64,000 nt of DNA from Alphaproteobacteria bacterium PA2 (lineage in GTDB: Bacteria; Pseudomonadota; Alphaproteobacteria; Caulobacterales; Caulobacteraceae): positions 3,011,001-3,075,000 of the forward strand of contig NKIZ01000001.1 of the NCBI GenBank assembly GCA_002256425.1, written 5' to 3'. The notes under the pieces were generated by a model that had not been told where the DNA came from, did no database searches, and saw nothing but the letters and a program-made list of their open reading frames with translations. Positions 54,528 to 63,102 of this stretch are shown one piece after another. How positions within the stretch are numbered: position 1 is the first letter of the stretch; every line of letters starts with the position of its first letter. The position numbers and the translations under genes were made by a program.

Positions 54528-55156
54528 GAGCCCTGCCCCCCGGCCTTGGTCATGGCGGACAGATCGACGGCGCCATTCTCCGACGCCTGGCAGTCCTGGA
54601 CGACATTCACCCAGTGGGGAATCGGCTTGCCGCAATCAAACCAGCTGTAGGCCATGAAGCGCCCCAGGGTGATCACCAGCACCCAGGAGGTCAGGGACAG
54701 GGCCGCCAGCAGCCGCGTGTCCGCAGGAGGCTTGGGCAGGGCGTCCCACTTTTCCTGATTGCGCCGGGCGCGGACGTGAAAGACCACAATGTTGATCATG
54801 GCCAGGGCCAGAAAGACCAGTTTGGCCCTGAACCAGATATTGTGATAATAAAACAATGGCTTGGCGAAAAATAGCGCCATGCCCGTCACAATCATCAGGG
54901 CGAAGCCGAATACGGTCATGGGCAGGACGCGCCGGCTCAGGACCGAGACCGGAGTCCTTTGAAAGGTTGCGCCCAGCAGTCGGAGATCAACAAACAGGAT
55001 CGTTCCGGCAAACAGCATCAGGGACAGCAGATGGGTGCCTTCGATCAGGCCCCAGAAGTTCAGGGACCCGAGAAGGCTCTGGCTCCAGGACTGAGCTGTA
55101 TCGCTGGGGCCCTTGCCCAGATGGTCCTGTAGCCAGACCAGAAATTCCCGCACCAC
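54524..55156 (-). CDS. DUF6644-like polytopic membrane protein, paralog B
   Basis: The 210-residue product starts at GTG (55156; a second GTG follows at once). It has several hydrophobic helices with 'FWGLIEGTHLLSLMLFAGTILFVDLRLLG', clearly similar to the equivalent region of paralog A. 'WFDCGKPIPHWVNVVQDCQ' near the end has two Cys that may form a disulfide. The gene lies between the DUF6152-like gene and paralog A, all on the minus strand. Confidence 0.72.
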   Translation of the reverse strand: MVREFLVWLQDHLGKGPSDTAQSWSQSLLGSLNFWGLIEGTHLLSLMLFAGTILFVDLRLLGATFQRTPVSVLSRRVLPMTVFGFALMIVTGMALFFAKPLFYYHNIWFRAKLVFLALAMINIVVFHVRARRNQEKWDALPKPPADTRLLAALSLTSWVLVITLGRFMAYSWFDCGKPIPHWVNVVQDCQASENGAVDLSAMTKAGGQGS

Positions 55157-55230
55157 GTCCGCCCCTCCCGCAGAGTTCGCACATAGGTCAGGCCAGAAGT
55201 TCCAGGCCTGGCCGACCCGTCCGCCTCTGA

Positions 55231-55683
55231 CTACTTGTCGTTCGGATCCGCACCGTCCTTCGGCGCACCGGTTCCGGAAGAGCCCATGAAGACCTTGCGC
55301 CCGTCAGGGAATGCCACGTCGCGACCATTGGCCTTGCAGATCGGGGCGCACGCCTTGTCCTTGGACTGATAGCCCCGAACGATGATCTCAGTGCCGGGCT
55401 TCAAGGTATTGCGGTCAATGCCAGAGCGCAGGAGGGTATTGGGCGTTCCGCCCTCGACCATCCAGTCACGCACCTGACCATCGGGGCCAGCGGCCTTGAG
55501 GTGCACCCAGGCATGGGGATTGATCCATTCGACCTTCGTGACTTTTCCCCGCAGGAGAACTGGCGATTTACCGTCAAATTCAGCGGCGAAGGCATGGTGG
55601 GCCTGAGCGGTCTGGACACCGAGAATGGCGGCCGAGATCAGGGCGGCTCCGATGACCCATGGTGCAAGATTGAGTTTCGTCAT
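55231..55683 (-). CDS. DUF6152-like exported protein
   Basis: The 150-residue protein has a signal peptide (about residues 1-29, 'AQAHHA') and the pattern 'HHAFAAEFDGKSPVLLRGKVTKVEWINPHAWVHLKA', then 'WMVEGGTPNTLLRSGIDRNTLKPGTEIIVRGY' and 'CAPICKANGRDVAFPDGRKVFMGSSG'. This matches the DUF6152 family of exported beta-barrel proteins, often found beside heme/copper or PQQ genes in soil bacteria. Function is unknown. The two His at the mature N-terminus could bind metal. Confidence 0.85.
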   Translation of the reverse strand: MTKLNLAPWVIGAALISAAILGVQTAQAHHAFAAEFDGKSPVLLRGKVTKVEWINPHAWVHLKAAGPDGQVRDWMVEGGTPNTLLRSGIDRNTLKPGTEIIVRGYQSKDKACAPICKANGRDVAFPDGRKVFMGSSGTGAPKDGADPNDK

Positions 55684-55763
55684 GTTCCGCCTCCAGCGGG
55701 CTCCAAACGTATCCAGATCAGAAATTTAAAATTCGGCCGGTAAATCTCTCCGGCCTCAAGACC

Positions 55764-56642
55764 CTATTTCAGCGGTTGCCGACGGTACTGACCGTACATC
55801 ATTTCCTCGACAAACTCGACGCACTTGAACTGCTGGAGCTGGGCGTCTTCTCCCTGGCGCTTGTACAGGTTGACCGCAATTTTCCAGGGTCGGGTAAAGG
55901 TCGAAGGATCCGTGATCTCGGCTTCATAGCGCAGCACACCAGGTCCGGTCGGAGTCCAACGCTCAACCACCTTCATGTCGGCGGAATGAAAATTCCCGGC
56001 GCGGTCAAACCAGGTTGAATCCTGCTGACCGGTTACGGTCACCACCAGGGTGTCGCCTTCCCATTTTGCTACGGACTGCCCCATCCAGGAGTCCACGGGC
56101 GGCGGGCCAGGGTCCTTGAAGAACAGGTTCCGGACCGCTCCGGCATATTCATAGGCGATCAGCATGTCCTTGTCGGACTGGAAGATCTGGAACGGCAAGG
56201 CCATGTAGTTGGCCCGCGGCACCCCGGGCAGATAGCACTTGATTTCCGGGTCCCGGTTGATCCAGTCGGCGCGGTTTTCGTCGCGCTGCTTCCTGGCCTC
56301 CGGGGTATAGGGAATCTGGCCGCCAACGACCGCGCCAACGCCTGCCGGCACGGCGCCTATGGCCCCGAGCGCGACGACCTCCCGGGCTGGAACCGGACCC
56401 GCCGGGCCTTGTCGCATCTGGAGCGCCGCCCGGGCGCCGTGGGGTTCAAGATCCCAGTTCGCATTGTTCAGGGCCTGCCAGACACCGTTCAGGTCCGGAT
56501 GGATCTTGTCTGGTCCGCGTGGCGCGCGATAGGCGGCGGCCTTGGTCGCTGCGGCCTTTGGGGAGGCAGCCTGGGCAGGAAGCGTCAGGATCTGGCACCC
56601 CAGAACCGAGGCGGCCATCAGCACGGCGGTCGCTGCTCTCAT
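55764..56642 (-). CDS. Exported protein of unknown function in the redox cluster
   Basis: The 292-residue product has a signal peptide (residues 1-25) and a mature domain with 'DLNGVWQALNNANWDLEPHGAR', 'YTPEARKQRDENRADWINRDPEIKCYLPGVPRANYMALPFQIFQ', 'YEYAGAVRNLFF' and 'MGQSVAKWEGDTLVVTVTG' (quoted in parts). This recurs in soil-bacterial clusters next to DUF6152 proteins, to my recollection, but is uncharacterised. The D-L-x-G-V-W motif is common in lipocalin-like exported proteins. It is 80 bases upstream of the DUF6152-like gene. Confidence 0.78.
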   Translation of the reverse strand: MRAATAVLMAASVLGCQILTLPAQAASPKAAATKAAAYRAPRGPDKIHPDLNGVWQALNNANWDLEPHGARAALQMRQGPAGPVPAREVVALGAIGAVPAGVGAVVGGQIPYTPEARKQRDENRADWINRDPEIKCYLPGVPRANYMALPFQIFQSDKDMLIAYEYAGAVRNLFFKDPGPPPVDSWMGQSVAKWEGDTLVVTVTGQQDSTWFDRAGNFHSADMKVVERWTPTGPGVLRYEAEITDPSTFTRPWKIAVNLYKRQGEDAQLQQFKCVEFVEEMMYGQYRRQPLK

Positions 56643-56860
56643 TGCAAATTCCCCTCAGTCATTTCCCGTCCCCGTCCTGCCAATCGCCAGGACAAGCCAT
56701 CCACGTGGCCTTGGATTCATCTTCGACTTTCAGGACGCCTAAGTCTAGGGCGCGATGTCGCCTGAGGTCCTTGGACTTGTCGGACAGCCGTGTAGACTGT
56801 GGAAAAATCGCGTGCGGGAAGTTGGCCCGGCTTGAAGACGCGACGGCCAAAGGGAGTTGA

Positions 56861-58747
56861 ATGGTGTCGAATTCATTGCGGGGACTGCTGGGCCTCGCCG
56901 CGATTTTCGGTCTGGCGGGTCCGGTCTTCGCCCAGACACCTTCATCGAATCTCGGGCAGCAGGTCTATGAACGGGCATGCGCCGGGTGCCATGCTGCACC
57001 GGCTGCCGGCAGCCGGGCTTCCTCGGTCGAGCAGCTGCGGTTGATGACTGCCCAGACCCTGCGAACCGCCCTGACCACCGGTCCCATGCGCGGCGTCGGC
57101 GAGAGTCTTTCGCCTGAGGAAATGGAAGGTGTGATCGGCTATCTTTCAAACAGGTCGGCGCCGGCTTCGGCCGGGATTCCTGCGCCGCCAATGTGCAGCT
57201 CAGACCGGCTTTCAATCCGTATTCCTCAGGGTGTGGCGACAAGAGGCTGGGGCTTTGATCCGGAGAACACGCGGCGCATGTCCGCCTCCCAGGCCGGCCT
57301 GACGTCTGGCAATCTGAAAAATCTGGAGGTCGCCTGGACGCTCGCCTTCCCCGGAACAACTACCCTCCGATCCCAGGGTGTCGTTGTCGGCTCGACGCTC
57401 TTCTATTCCGCTGGCCAGGCCGGACGGCTCTACGCGCTGGATGCAGAAACCGGCTGCGCGAAGTGGATTGCGGAGCCCCCTTCCGAAATCCGGACTGGCC
57501 TTGCCTTCGGGCGGCTGGGCAAGACTGGGCGGTTCGCCCTGGTGGGCAGCGATGGCGGTGGTCAGGTCCAGGCCTGGGACGCCACAACGGGCAAGCTGAT
57601 CTGGCGTGTTGATCCGCGCACAGGCGGCATCGGCATGCTGACGGGGACCCCGGCCTTTGCAGGCGAAAAGCTGATCGTTCCGATTTCGGCGATCGACGTC
57701 GCCCTGGCCATGCGTCCGACCTATGGCTGCTGCAAGGGACATGGCGCGGTCGCCGCCCTCTCCGCCGAGACAGGAGCGCGGTTGTGGACCTACCACACCA
57801 TGGTCGATGCAGCGCCGCTCGGGATTAAGAACAGTCAGGGCGTTGAGATGCAGGGGCCGTCAGGGGCGCCCATCTGGTCCTCTCCGGCCATCGACATGAA
57901 GCGCGGCCTGGTCTTTGTGGGGACAGGCGAGAACACCTCCCCGCCAGCCACAGCGACCAGCGACTCCATCATCGCCATCGACCTTAAGACCGGTCATGCG
58001 AAATGGGTCTTCCAGGCCCTGGCGAACGATGTCTGGAACATGTCCTGCCCCCAGGGGCGCGGATCCCGTCGCCCTCCCGGGGCCAACTGCTTCTTCTATG
58101 AGAGCGATAGCGTCCTGCGCGATCACGACTTCGGCGCGGGTCCGGTCATCGCAAGCGCTGGCGGCAAGCCGATGATTCTGGCCGGACAGAAATCGGGGGA
58201 TGTCTGGGGCCTGGACGCCAGGACCGGCGAGAAGATCTGGAACCAGAAGCTCGGCATCGGAACGGCGCTCGGCGGGGTGCATTGGGGTCTGACGGCGGAC
58301 GCCCGACGTCTCTATGCGCCGATCAGTGATCCGGGTGTGCCGCAGGAGAAGTCCGCCGCGGGGGTCCATGCCCTGGATCCCTCCACGGGAAAGGTGCTTT
58401 GGAGCTGGCGTGTTCAGCCAGCCTGTGACCCGCCGAGAGGCGCAAAGGTGGCGGGGTGCATGGCGCACGCCGGCATTTCTGCAGCCCCGATGGTTCTGGA
58501 TCAATCCATTGTCGCCGGGGGCCTGGATGGCAGGGTCTGGGTGCTCGATGCAGCTACGGGCGCGGTCCAGGCCGTGCACGACACCATCGCGACCTTTGAC
58601 GGGATCAACGGGGTGAAGGGCAATGGCGGCGCCATCGATTCCGCCGGGATCTTTGCCGGTGGCGGCTCGCTCTTCGTCAATTCCGGCTACAGCCAGTTCG
58701 GCCAGCAGGGGGGCAATGTCCTGATCGCCTATCGCTCCAGGCGATAG
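56861..58747 (+). CDS. Cytochrome c-PQQ quinohemoprotein, polyvinyl-alcohol-dehydrogenase-like
   Basis: The 628-residue exported protein has a signal peptide (to about residue 25). A cytochrome c domain has heme motif C-A-G-C-H at residues 40-44, and an eight-bladed PQQ beta-propeller follows. The PQQ-type adjacent cysteines are Cys290-Cys291 ('TYGCCKGHGAVAA'), and repeats such as 'YALDAETGCAKW', 'QAWDATTGKLIWRV', 'IAIDLKTGHAKWVF' and 'WGLDARTGEKIW' mark blades. N-terminal heme before the propeller is the order seen in polyvinyl alcohol dehydrogenase (PVADH), opposite to quinohemoprotein ethanol dehydrogenase. It probably oxidises an alcohol or polymer in the periplasm. Start ATG at 56861 has AGGGAG upstream. 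It is divergent from the minus-strand redox cluster. Confidence 0.88.
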   Translation: MVSNSLRGLLGLAAIFGLAGPVFAQTPSSNLGQQVYERACAGCHAAPAAGSRASSVEQLRLMTAQTLRTALTTGPMRGVGESLSPEEMEGVIGYLSNRSAPASAGIPAPPMCSSDRLSIRIPQGVATRGWGFDPENTRRMSASQAGLTSGNLKNLEVAWTLAFPGTTTLRSQGVVVGSTLFYSAGQAGRLYALDAETGCAKWIAEPPSEIRTGLAFGRLGKTGRFALVGSDGGGQVQAWDATTGKLIWRVDPRTGGIGMLTGTPAFAGEKLIVPISAIDVALAMRPTYGCCKGHGAVAALSAETGARLWTYHTMVDAAPLGIKNSQGVEMQGPSGAPIWSSPAIDMKRGLVFVGTGENTSPPATATSDSIIAIDLKTGHAKWVFQALANDVWNMSCPQGRGSRRPPGANCFFYESDSVLRDHDFGAGPVIASAGGKPMILAGQKSGDVWGLDARTGEKIWNQKLGIGTALGGVHWGLTADARRLYAPISDPGVPQEKSAAGVHALDPSTGKVLWSWRVQPACDPPRGAKVAGCMAHAGISAAPMVLDQSIVAGGLDGRVWVLDAATGAVQAVHDTIATFDGINGVKGNGGAIDSAGIFAGGGSLFVNSGYSQFGQQGGNVLIAYRSRR

Positions 58748-58756
58748 GCGACCCTG

Positions 58757-60313
58757 CTAGAGGAACCCAAGATATCTGGGCGAGAAGTACTGCAGGTTCG
58801 GGAAGATGGTCGCCAGATCGGCGTCCGAAACCCCGAACCATTTGCCGATGGTTGCGCCGTACTGATCAACCGAGGTCGTCGGCACCACTGCAGCGCCCAC
58901 CATGTCCGGGTTCTTGAAGGACCCCAGATCCACCCCCAGGGTCGGATACTGACCATAAATATTCTTGCCGTTCACCGCGCCGCCCATGACGAAATGGTGG
59001 CCGCCCCAGGCGTGGTCAGTGCCGTCTCCGTTGGATGTGAAGGTTCTGGAGAAGTCCGACGCCGTGAAGGTGGTGACATTCGATCTCAGGTTCAGACCAC
59101 CGATATTGCCAAGTACAGAGTCAAAATAGCTCATGGCATGGGCCACCTTGCCGAGCAGGTTCGGCTGGTTGGTGTTCTGGTAGTCATGGGAGTCGAAGCT
59201 GCCAATACTGACAAAGAACACCTGGCGCTTCATGCCAAGGGCGGCATTGGCGGCGATCATGCGGGCGACCGTCTGAAGCTGGGTCGCCAGGGAATTCGCC
59301 TCGACCCTGCCGGTAATGATGTTGGTATAGGCCGAAGGCGCCGGAACCGCCGTGACCGCTGCCTGGGTGAAGGCCTGGTTCAGCGCAGTGGCCGAATTCA
59401 TCGACCGGCCCACCACGGTCGCATAGTCGGCCGAGAACAGGTTGGATCCGGAGGTATCAAGGATCGAGTCCCGCAGGCGCGAAGGCCCGACGCTGGATCC
59501 GAACAGGGTTGTTCCACTGGCCCCGGTGATGCTGAGCGCCGGCTGGGATGCCGTGGTCATCTGATACTGGGTGATATTGCGGCCTGACAGGAAGACCGCA
59601 TTGCCCGAGACGGATATGGCCGTGAAGAGGGTGTTCGCCCCGTTCATGCTGGCCAGCAGATCGCCATATTGACCGCCCCAGCCTACCCGCGCGCCCTCAG
59701 CCGCCCCGGCCTGCCAGGTGGAAATCTGGTCATTGTGAGAGAAGAGGTTACGCGGAACCGCCACCGACTTGGCCTGATACTGGGCCTTGGTGATGGGACG
59801 CACCAGCGTTCCCACATTGGCGACCACGGCCAGGCGACCGGCGTTGAACAGGGTCTGCAGGGGCCCAAGCACGGGGTGAAGGGCGAAGGTCCGGGTGGAA
59901 GCGCTGGTTCCCGGCGGAACCGGATTTGCCGTGATCGGCGTGATCGGCAGGACGCCGCCCCAGGCCTCGGTCGACTTGAGCGTCACGGTCCGGCCCGTCA
60001 CAGGGCTGACGGATCCGACCGGGGCTGCAGCCGTTCCAACCGGCATCAGGGCGATCGGCTCCTCGCCGATGTTCCGCGTCGTATAATAGCGCCCCCAGGA
60101 GTCGGCATCCGTAGCCAGCACGGTATTGTGGCTGTCATTTCCGCCGGACATGAAGACGCAGACTATGGCCTTGTAGTCTGGCGCAGACTGGCCCGCCGCA
60201 GACCCGGCCGCGGCCAGCTGCAGGGCGAAGGATCCCCCCGCCCCCACAAGCGACATGGCGCCGCCGACCCGGAGAAGATGACGACGATCGACTGACATCT
60301 TGGTCATGGTCAT
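58757..60313 (-). CDS. DUF1501 exported protein (Tat-type signal)
   Basis: The 518-residue product begins 'MTMTKMSVDRRHLLRVGGAMSLVGAGGSFALQLAAAG', a Tat-like signal with R-R-H-L-L. The mature part has the DUF1501 sulfatase-like start 'DYKAIVCVFMSGGNDSHNTV', plus 'FSHNDQISTWQ', 'FFVSIGSFDSHDYQN' and 'HAWGGHHFVMGGAV'. DUF1501 proteins are exported, probably metal-dependent hydrolase-fold proteins of unknown role. It lies five bases downstream of the DUF1800 gene, the common partner of DUF1501. Confidence 0.9.
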   Translation of the reverse strand: MTMTKMSVDRRHLLRVGGAMSLVGAGGSFALQLAAAGSAAGQSAPDYKAIVCVFMSGGNDSHNTVLATDADSWGRYYTTRNIGEEPIALMPVGTAAAPVGSVSPVTGRTVTLKSTEAWGGVLPITPITANPVPPGTSASTRTFALHPVLGPLQTLFNAGRLAVVANVGTLVRPITKAQYQAKSVAVPRNLFSHNDQISTWQAGAAEGARVGWGGQYGDLLASMNGANTLFTAISVSGNAVFLSGRNITQYQMTTASQPALSITGASGTTLFGSSVGPSRLRDSILDTSGSNLFSADYATVVGRSMNSATALNQAFTQAAVTAVPAPSAYTNIITGRVEANSLATQLQTVARMIAANAALGMKRQVFFVSIGSFDSHDYQNTNQPNLLGKVAHAMSYFDSVLGNIGGLNLRSNVTTFTASDFSRTFTSNGDGTDHAWGGHHFVMGGAVNGKNIYGQYPTLGVDLGSFKNPDMVGAAVVPTTSVDQYGATIGKWFGVSDADLATIFPNLQYFSPRYLGFL

Positions 60314-60318
60314 CCCTC

Positions 60319-62040
60319 CTAGCGCTGCACGATGTATTCGGGTGAGGTCATGGCCAGGAACACGGCCAGCTTGGCCCGGTTCAGCAGGGCCGCATCGATC
60401 TGCGCCTGGGTGGCCGTCCCGCCGGGCACTGCGACCCCGTTCACTGAATCGATGATCCGGGTGCGCAGGGTCGAGGACATCTGCTCGTTCAGCACCATGC
60501 GATTGACCCGGTCAGCCAGGGCGCTCGCATCATTGGCCAGGGCCATTTCCCGGGTATAGGCGGCCTTGATATCGTTTCCGCTTCCCACCCCGTTCCCGAC
60601 AGCGCCCTGGAGGGTGTTCACATATCCGGCGACCGTGACTTCATCGACAATCTGCATTTCAGGCGCCGTAAGGTTCTGGGCGCCCAGCCTGGTTCCAGGC
60701 GGCACATAGCCGGGTCGATAGAAATTGAAGACGGAAGGCGAAGTCAGAGGAGACTGACCCAGGGAGGTGTTCGCACTGGTCGATCCCAGCAGAAAGGCGC
60801 CAGAGGTCGACGTCGCGCCAAAGGCCCGCATCCAGTTGGCCAGCCGCACTATGGGTTCACGGACCTTGCCATAGGTCGGGCCGGTGGTGACCGCTATGTC
60901 CCGCGCTTCGGTGTCGGTCAGCACGGCGCGTATAACTGCCGACATGTCCCCCCGGACGCCGGAACCGTTATTGTTGAAGACCGTGGCGACGCGCCCGACA
61001 TAGGCAGGGGTCGGATTGCTGGTGACCAGTTGCTGGATCAGCCGCTTGGCCATGAAAGGTCCGACGTTCGGATGATTGAAGATCGTGTCCAGGGCGATTT
61101 TCAGATCGCCCGCCGGATCCGACGTCGTGGTCGCGGGAATAGTCGTCCCCAGGAAGCTCTTCTCGGTAATCGAATGGAAGGCCGGATACAGGGTCATGGG
61201 CGTGACGCTGGCGTTCGGGTCCTTGTTGCGACCGAAATAGGTGTTCGTGGTCGGTGTCGGTGAATACCAGCTCATCCCGGTGAAAACCTTGGCCAGACCG
61301 GAAATGTCCTCCGAGGTATAGCTCTGGATCGGGTTTCCGGCGGAGTCCAACTGGTTGGTGCCGTCATTGTTCAGCTTGAAGACCCCGATGCTCATCAGCT
61401 GCATGACTTCACGGGCATAGTTTTCGTCAGGGTGACGGCCCGTGGCCAGATCCTCTTTCTGGTTGGAAAGGCTGGTCAGATAGAGCCCCATCATCGGATG
61501 CAGGGTCACCCGCTCCAGGAGGGTCCGGTAGTTGCCAAAGGCGTTGGCGCCCAGCATGTCATAGTAGGAGGCCGCACCCCGGGTATCGACATTGGCGTCA
61601 GCCAGCGAGACGACAAAGATCTGCGACAGGGCGAACTTCATCCTCTGCCGCAACTGATCCGGGCCCGTCACCACCTGCGACCAGAAGCTCTGATAGAATT
61701 CGGTAGGCGTCAGCGTCGCCGCCGGATTGGACGCCTGCAACTGGGTCAGGCGGGTCTCGACAAAGGTCTGGTGCGAAGCTGACGGAGCCAGGGCCATCTG
61801 GCTGGTCAGCCAACCAGCATAGCCCTGCCCCTGGACATTGGAGATGTCTGCGTCCGTCACACCGAAGGTCGCCTGGGTCAGGAACCGCTCGGCCTGGGCA
61901 TCTGTGGGGACGATGCTGCTGGGGGGCGTTGGCGTGGTTCCACCGCCGCCGCCTCCGCCACCCCCGCCGCCACAGCCAGCCGTCAGCAGCAGAAGGCCGA
62001 GGGACAAACCCAGTGTGACGCGCCTCAATGAGTCCAGCAT
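60319..62040 (-). CDS. DUF1800 lipoprotein with poly-glycine linker
   Basis: The 573-residue product has a lipoprotein signal (lipidated Cys23, 'LLTAGC') followed at once by eleven consecutive Gly and a Thr/Pro stretch. The DUF1800 domain follows: 'AERFLTQATFGVTDADI', 'LRQRMKFALSQIFVVS', 'HPDENYAREVMQLMSIG', 'HPNVGPFMAKRLIQQLVTSNP' and 'SPSVFNFYRPGYVPPG'. DUF1800 and DUF1501 occur together in many genomes, often next to each other and exported; the function is unresolved. The Gly tract probably acts as a flexible tether to the membrane. Confidence 0.92.
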   Translation of the reverse strand: MLDSLRRVTLGLSLGLLLLTAGCGGGGGGGGGGGTTPTPPSSIVPTDAQAERFLTQATFGVTDADISNVQGQGYAGWLTSQMALAPSASHQTFVETRLTQLQASNPAATLTPTEFYQSFWSQVVTGPDQLRQRMKFALSQIFVVSLADANVDTRGAASYYDMLGANAFGNYRTLLERVTLHPMMGLYLTSLSNQKEDLATGRHPDENYAREVMQLMSIGVFKLNNDGTNQLDSAGNPIQSYTSEDISGLAKVFTGMSWYSPTPTTNTYFGRNKDPNASVTPMTLYPAFHSITEKSFLGTTIPATTTSDPAGDLKIALDTIFNHPNVGPFMAKRLIQQLVTSNPTPAYVGRVATVFNNNGSGVRGDMSAVIRAVLTDTEARDIAVTTGPTYGKVREPIVRLANWMRAFGATSTSGAFLLGSTSANTSLGQSPLTSPSVFNFYRPGYVPPGTRLGAQNLTAPEMQIVDEVTVAGYVNTLQGAVGNGVGSGNDIKAAYTREMALANDASALADRVNRMVLNEQMSSTLRTRIIDSVNGVAVPGGTATQAQIDAALLNRAKLAVFLAMTSPEYIVQR

Positions 62041-62106
62041 CGACTCAGCCCTCCAATAGGCCCAGAGGGCTCAGGCTTTCACACTCCGCACGGCGTTTCC
62101 AGTGGT

Positions 62107-63102
62107 TCACGAAACCTTCGCAACATCCCCGGCGGGCCTGAAGAAAATTTCTGAAACCCGTCTGCCGGAGGCCGTCTTCTCGACCTGAACCACCACATCA
62201 ACAATGCGGCGGACATAGGTCTGAAGGTGCTCCCAACCCAGGTCCAGACCGCTGGTCATGGCCAGGAGGGCGATCTGGTCCAGGGCCCCGGCCGCCGAGT
62301 CGGCATGGACCGTGGTCAAGGAACCCGGGTGCCCGCTGTTCACGGCCCTCAGGAAGGAAAACGCTTCCGCCCCGCGCAGCTCACCCAGCAGGATCCTGTC
62401 GGGGCGCATGCGCAGGCTTGCGGCCAGCAGGTCTTCGGCCGTCACCCGCGCCTCGCCCTGCTCGCCACGCACAGCCACAAGGCCGACGGCATTGGCCTGG
62501 GTAAGCTGGATTTCCGGGGCGTCTTCAATGGCGATCAGCCGCTCTTGCGGGCCGATCTCCTTGAGCAGGGCGTTCAGCAGGGTCGTCTTGCCGGCCCCGG
62601 CGCCTCCACTGATGACGATGGATTTCCGGGCCCTGACAGCAGCGCGGAGGAAGCCCTCAAGATCTCCGCTCGAAAGCAGGTCCTGCAGTCTTGCGTCGGA
62701 GCTTGCGCTTATCGCCTCTGATGCCGAAGCTGCGAAGAGACCCGCGGCGCCGAGATCCCTCAGCGAGAGGTCGGCGATGGCCTGGCGGCGGACAGCCAGA
62801 ACCAGTCCGCCCCGGGTGGCCGGCGGTGCAATCACCTGGACCCGGGCGCCATCTGAAAGGGTTGCTGACAGAAGGGGCCGCTCGCGGCTCACCCCCTGGT
62901 GGCTTGCGGCGGCGACCTGTCTCGCCAGACGGCCCAGGACAAGTTCTGACAGCTCGGGCGCCGCCTCAAGGGTCATGACGCCCTGAGTGGTCTCGACCCA
63001 GACCTCGCCGGGACGATTGACCAGGATGTCGGTGACGTCTGACCGCTCAAGCCAGGGCTTCAGGGGCGCAAGATAGGCGTCCAGGAAAGGCGCCGCAGTC
63101 AT
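62107..63102 (-). CDS. virB11: Type IV secretion ATPase VirB11
   Basis: The 331-residue ATPase has Walker A 'SGGAGAGKTTLLNALL', the Asp box 'LIAIEDAPEIQL', and the Walker B/His box regions 'MRPDRILLGELRGAEAF' and 'VNSGHPGSLTTVHADSA'. VirB11 is a hexameric traffic ATPase at the inner membrane that switches the system between pilus assembly and transfer. It overlaps virB10 by four bases (ATGA), the usual order in a virB operon. Whether the system transfers DNA or protein cannot be told from this fragment. Confidence 0.95.
   Translation of the reverse strand: MTAAPFLDAYLAPLKPWLERSDVTDILVNRPGEVWVETTQGVMTLEAAPELSELVLGRLARQVAAASHQGVSRERPLLSATLSDGARVQVIAPPATRGGLVLAVRRQAIADLSLRDLGAAGLFAASASEAISASSDARLQDLLSSGDLEGFLRAAVRARKSIVISGGAGAGKTTLLNALLKEIGPQERLIAIEDAPEIQLTQANAVGLVAVRGEQGEARVTAEDLLAASLRMRPDRILLGELRGAEAFSFLRAVNSGHPGSLTTVHADSAAGALDQIALLAMTSGLDLGWEHLQTYVRRIVDVVVQVEKTASGRRVSEIFFRPAGDVAKVS

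Noticed and set aside
56643..56860. Divergent gap before the PQQ protein
   Set aside because: No clear dyad or promoter consensus was found beyond the AGGGAG ribosome site.
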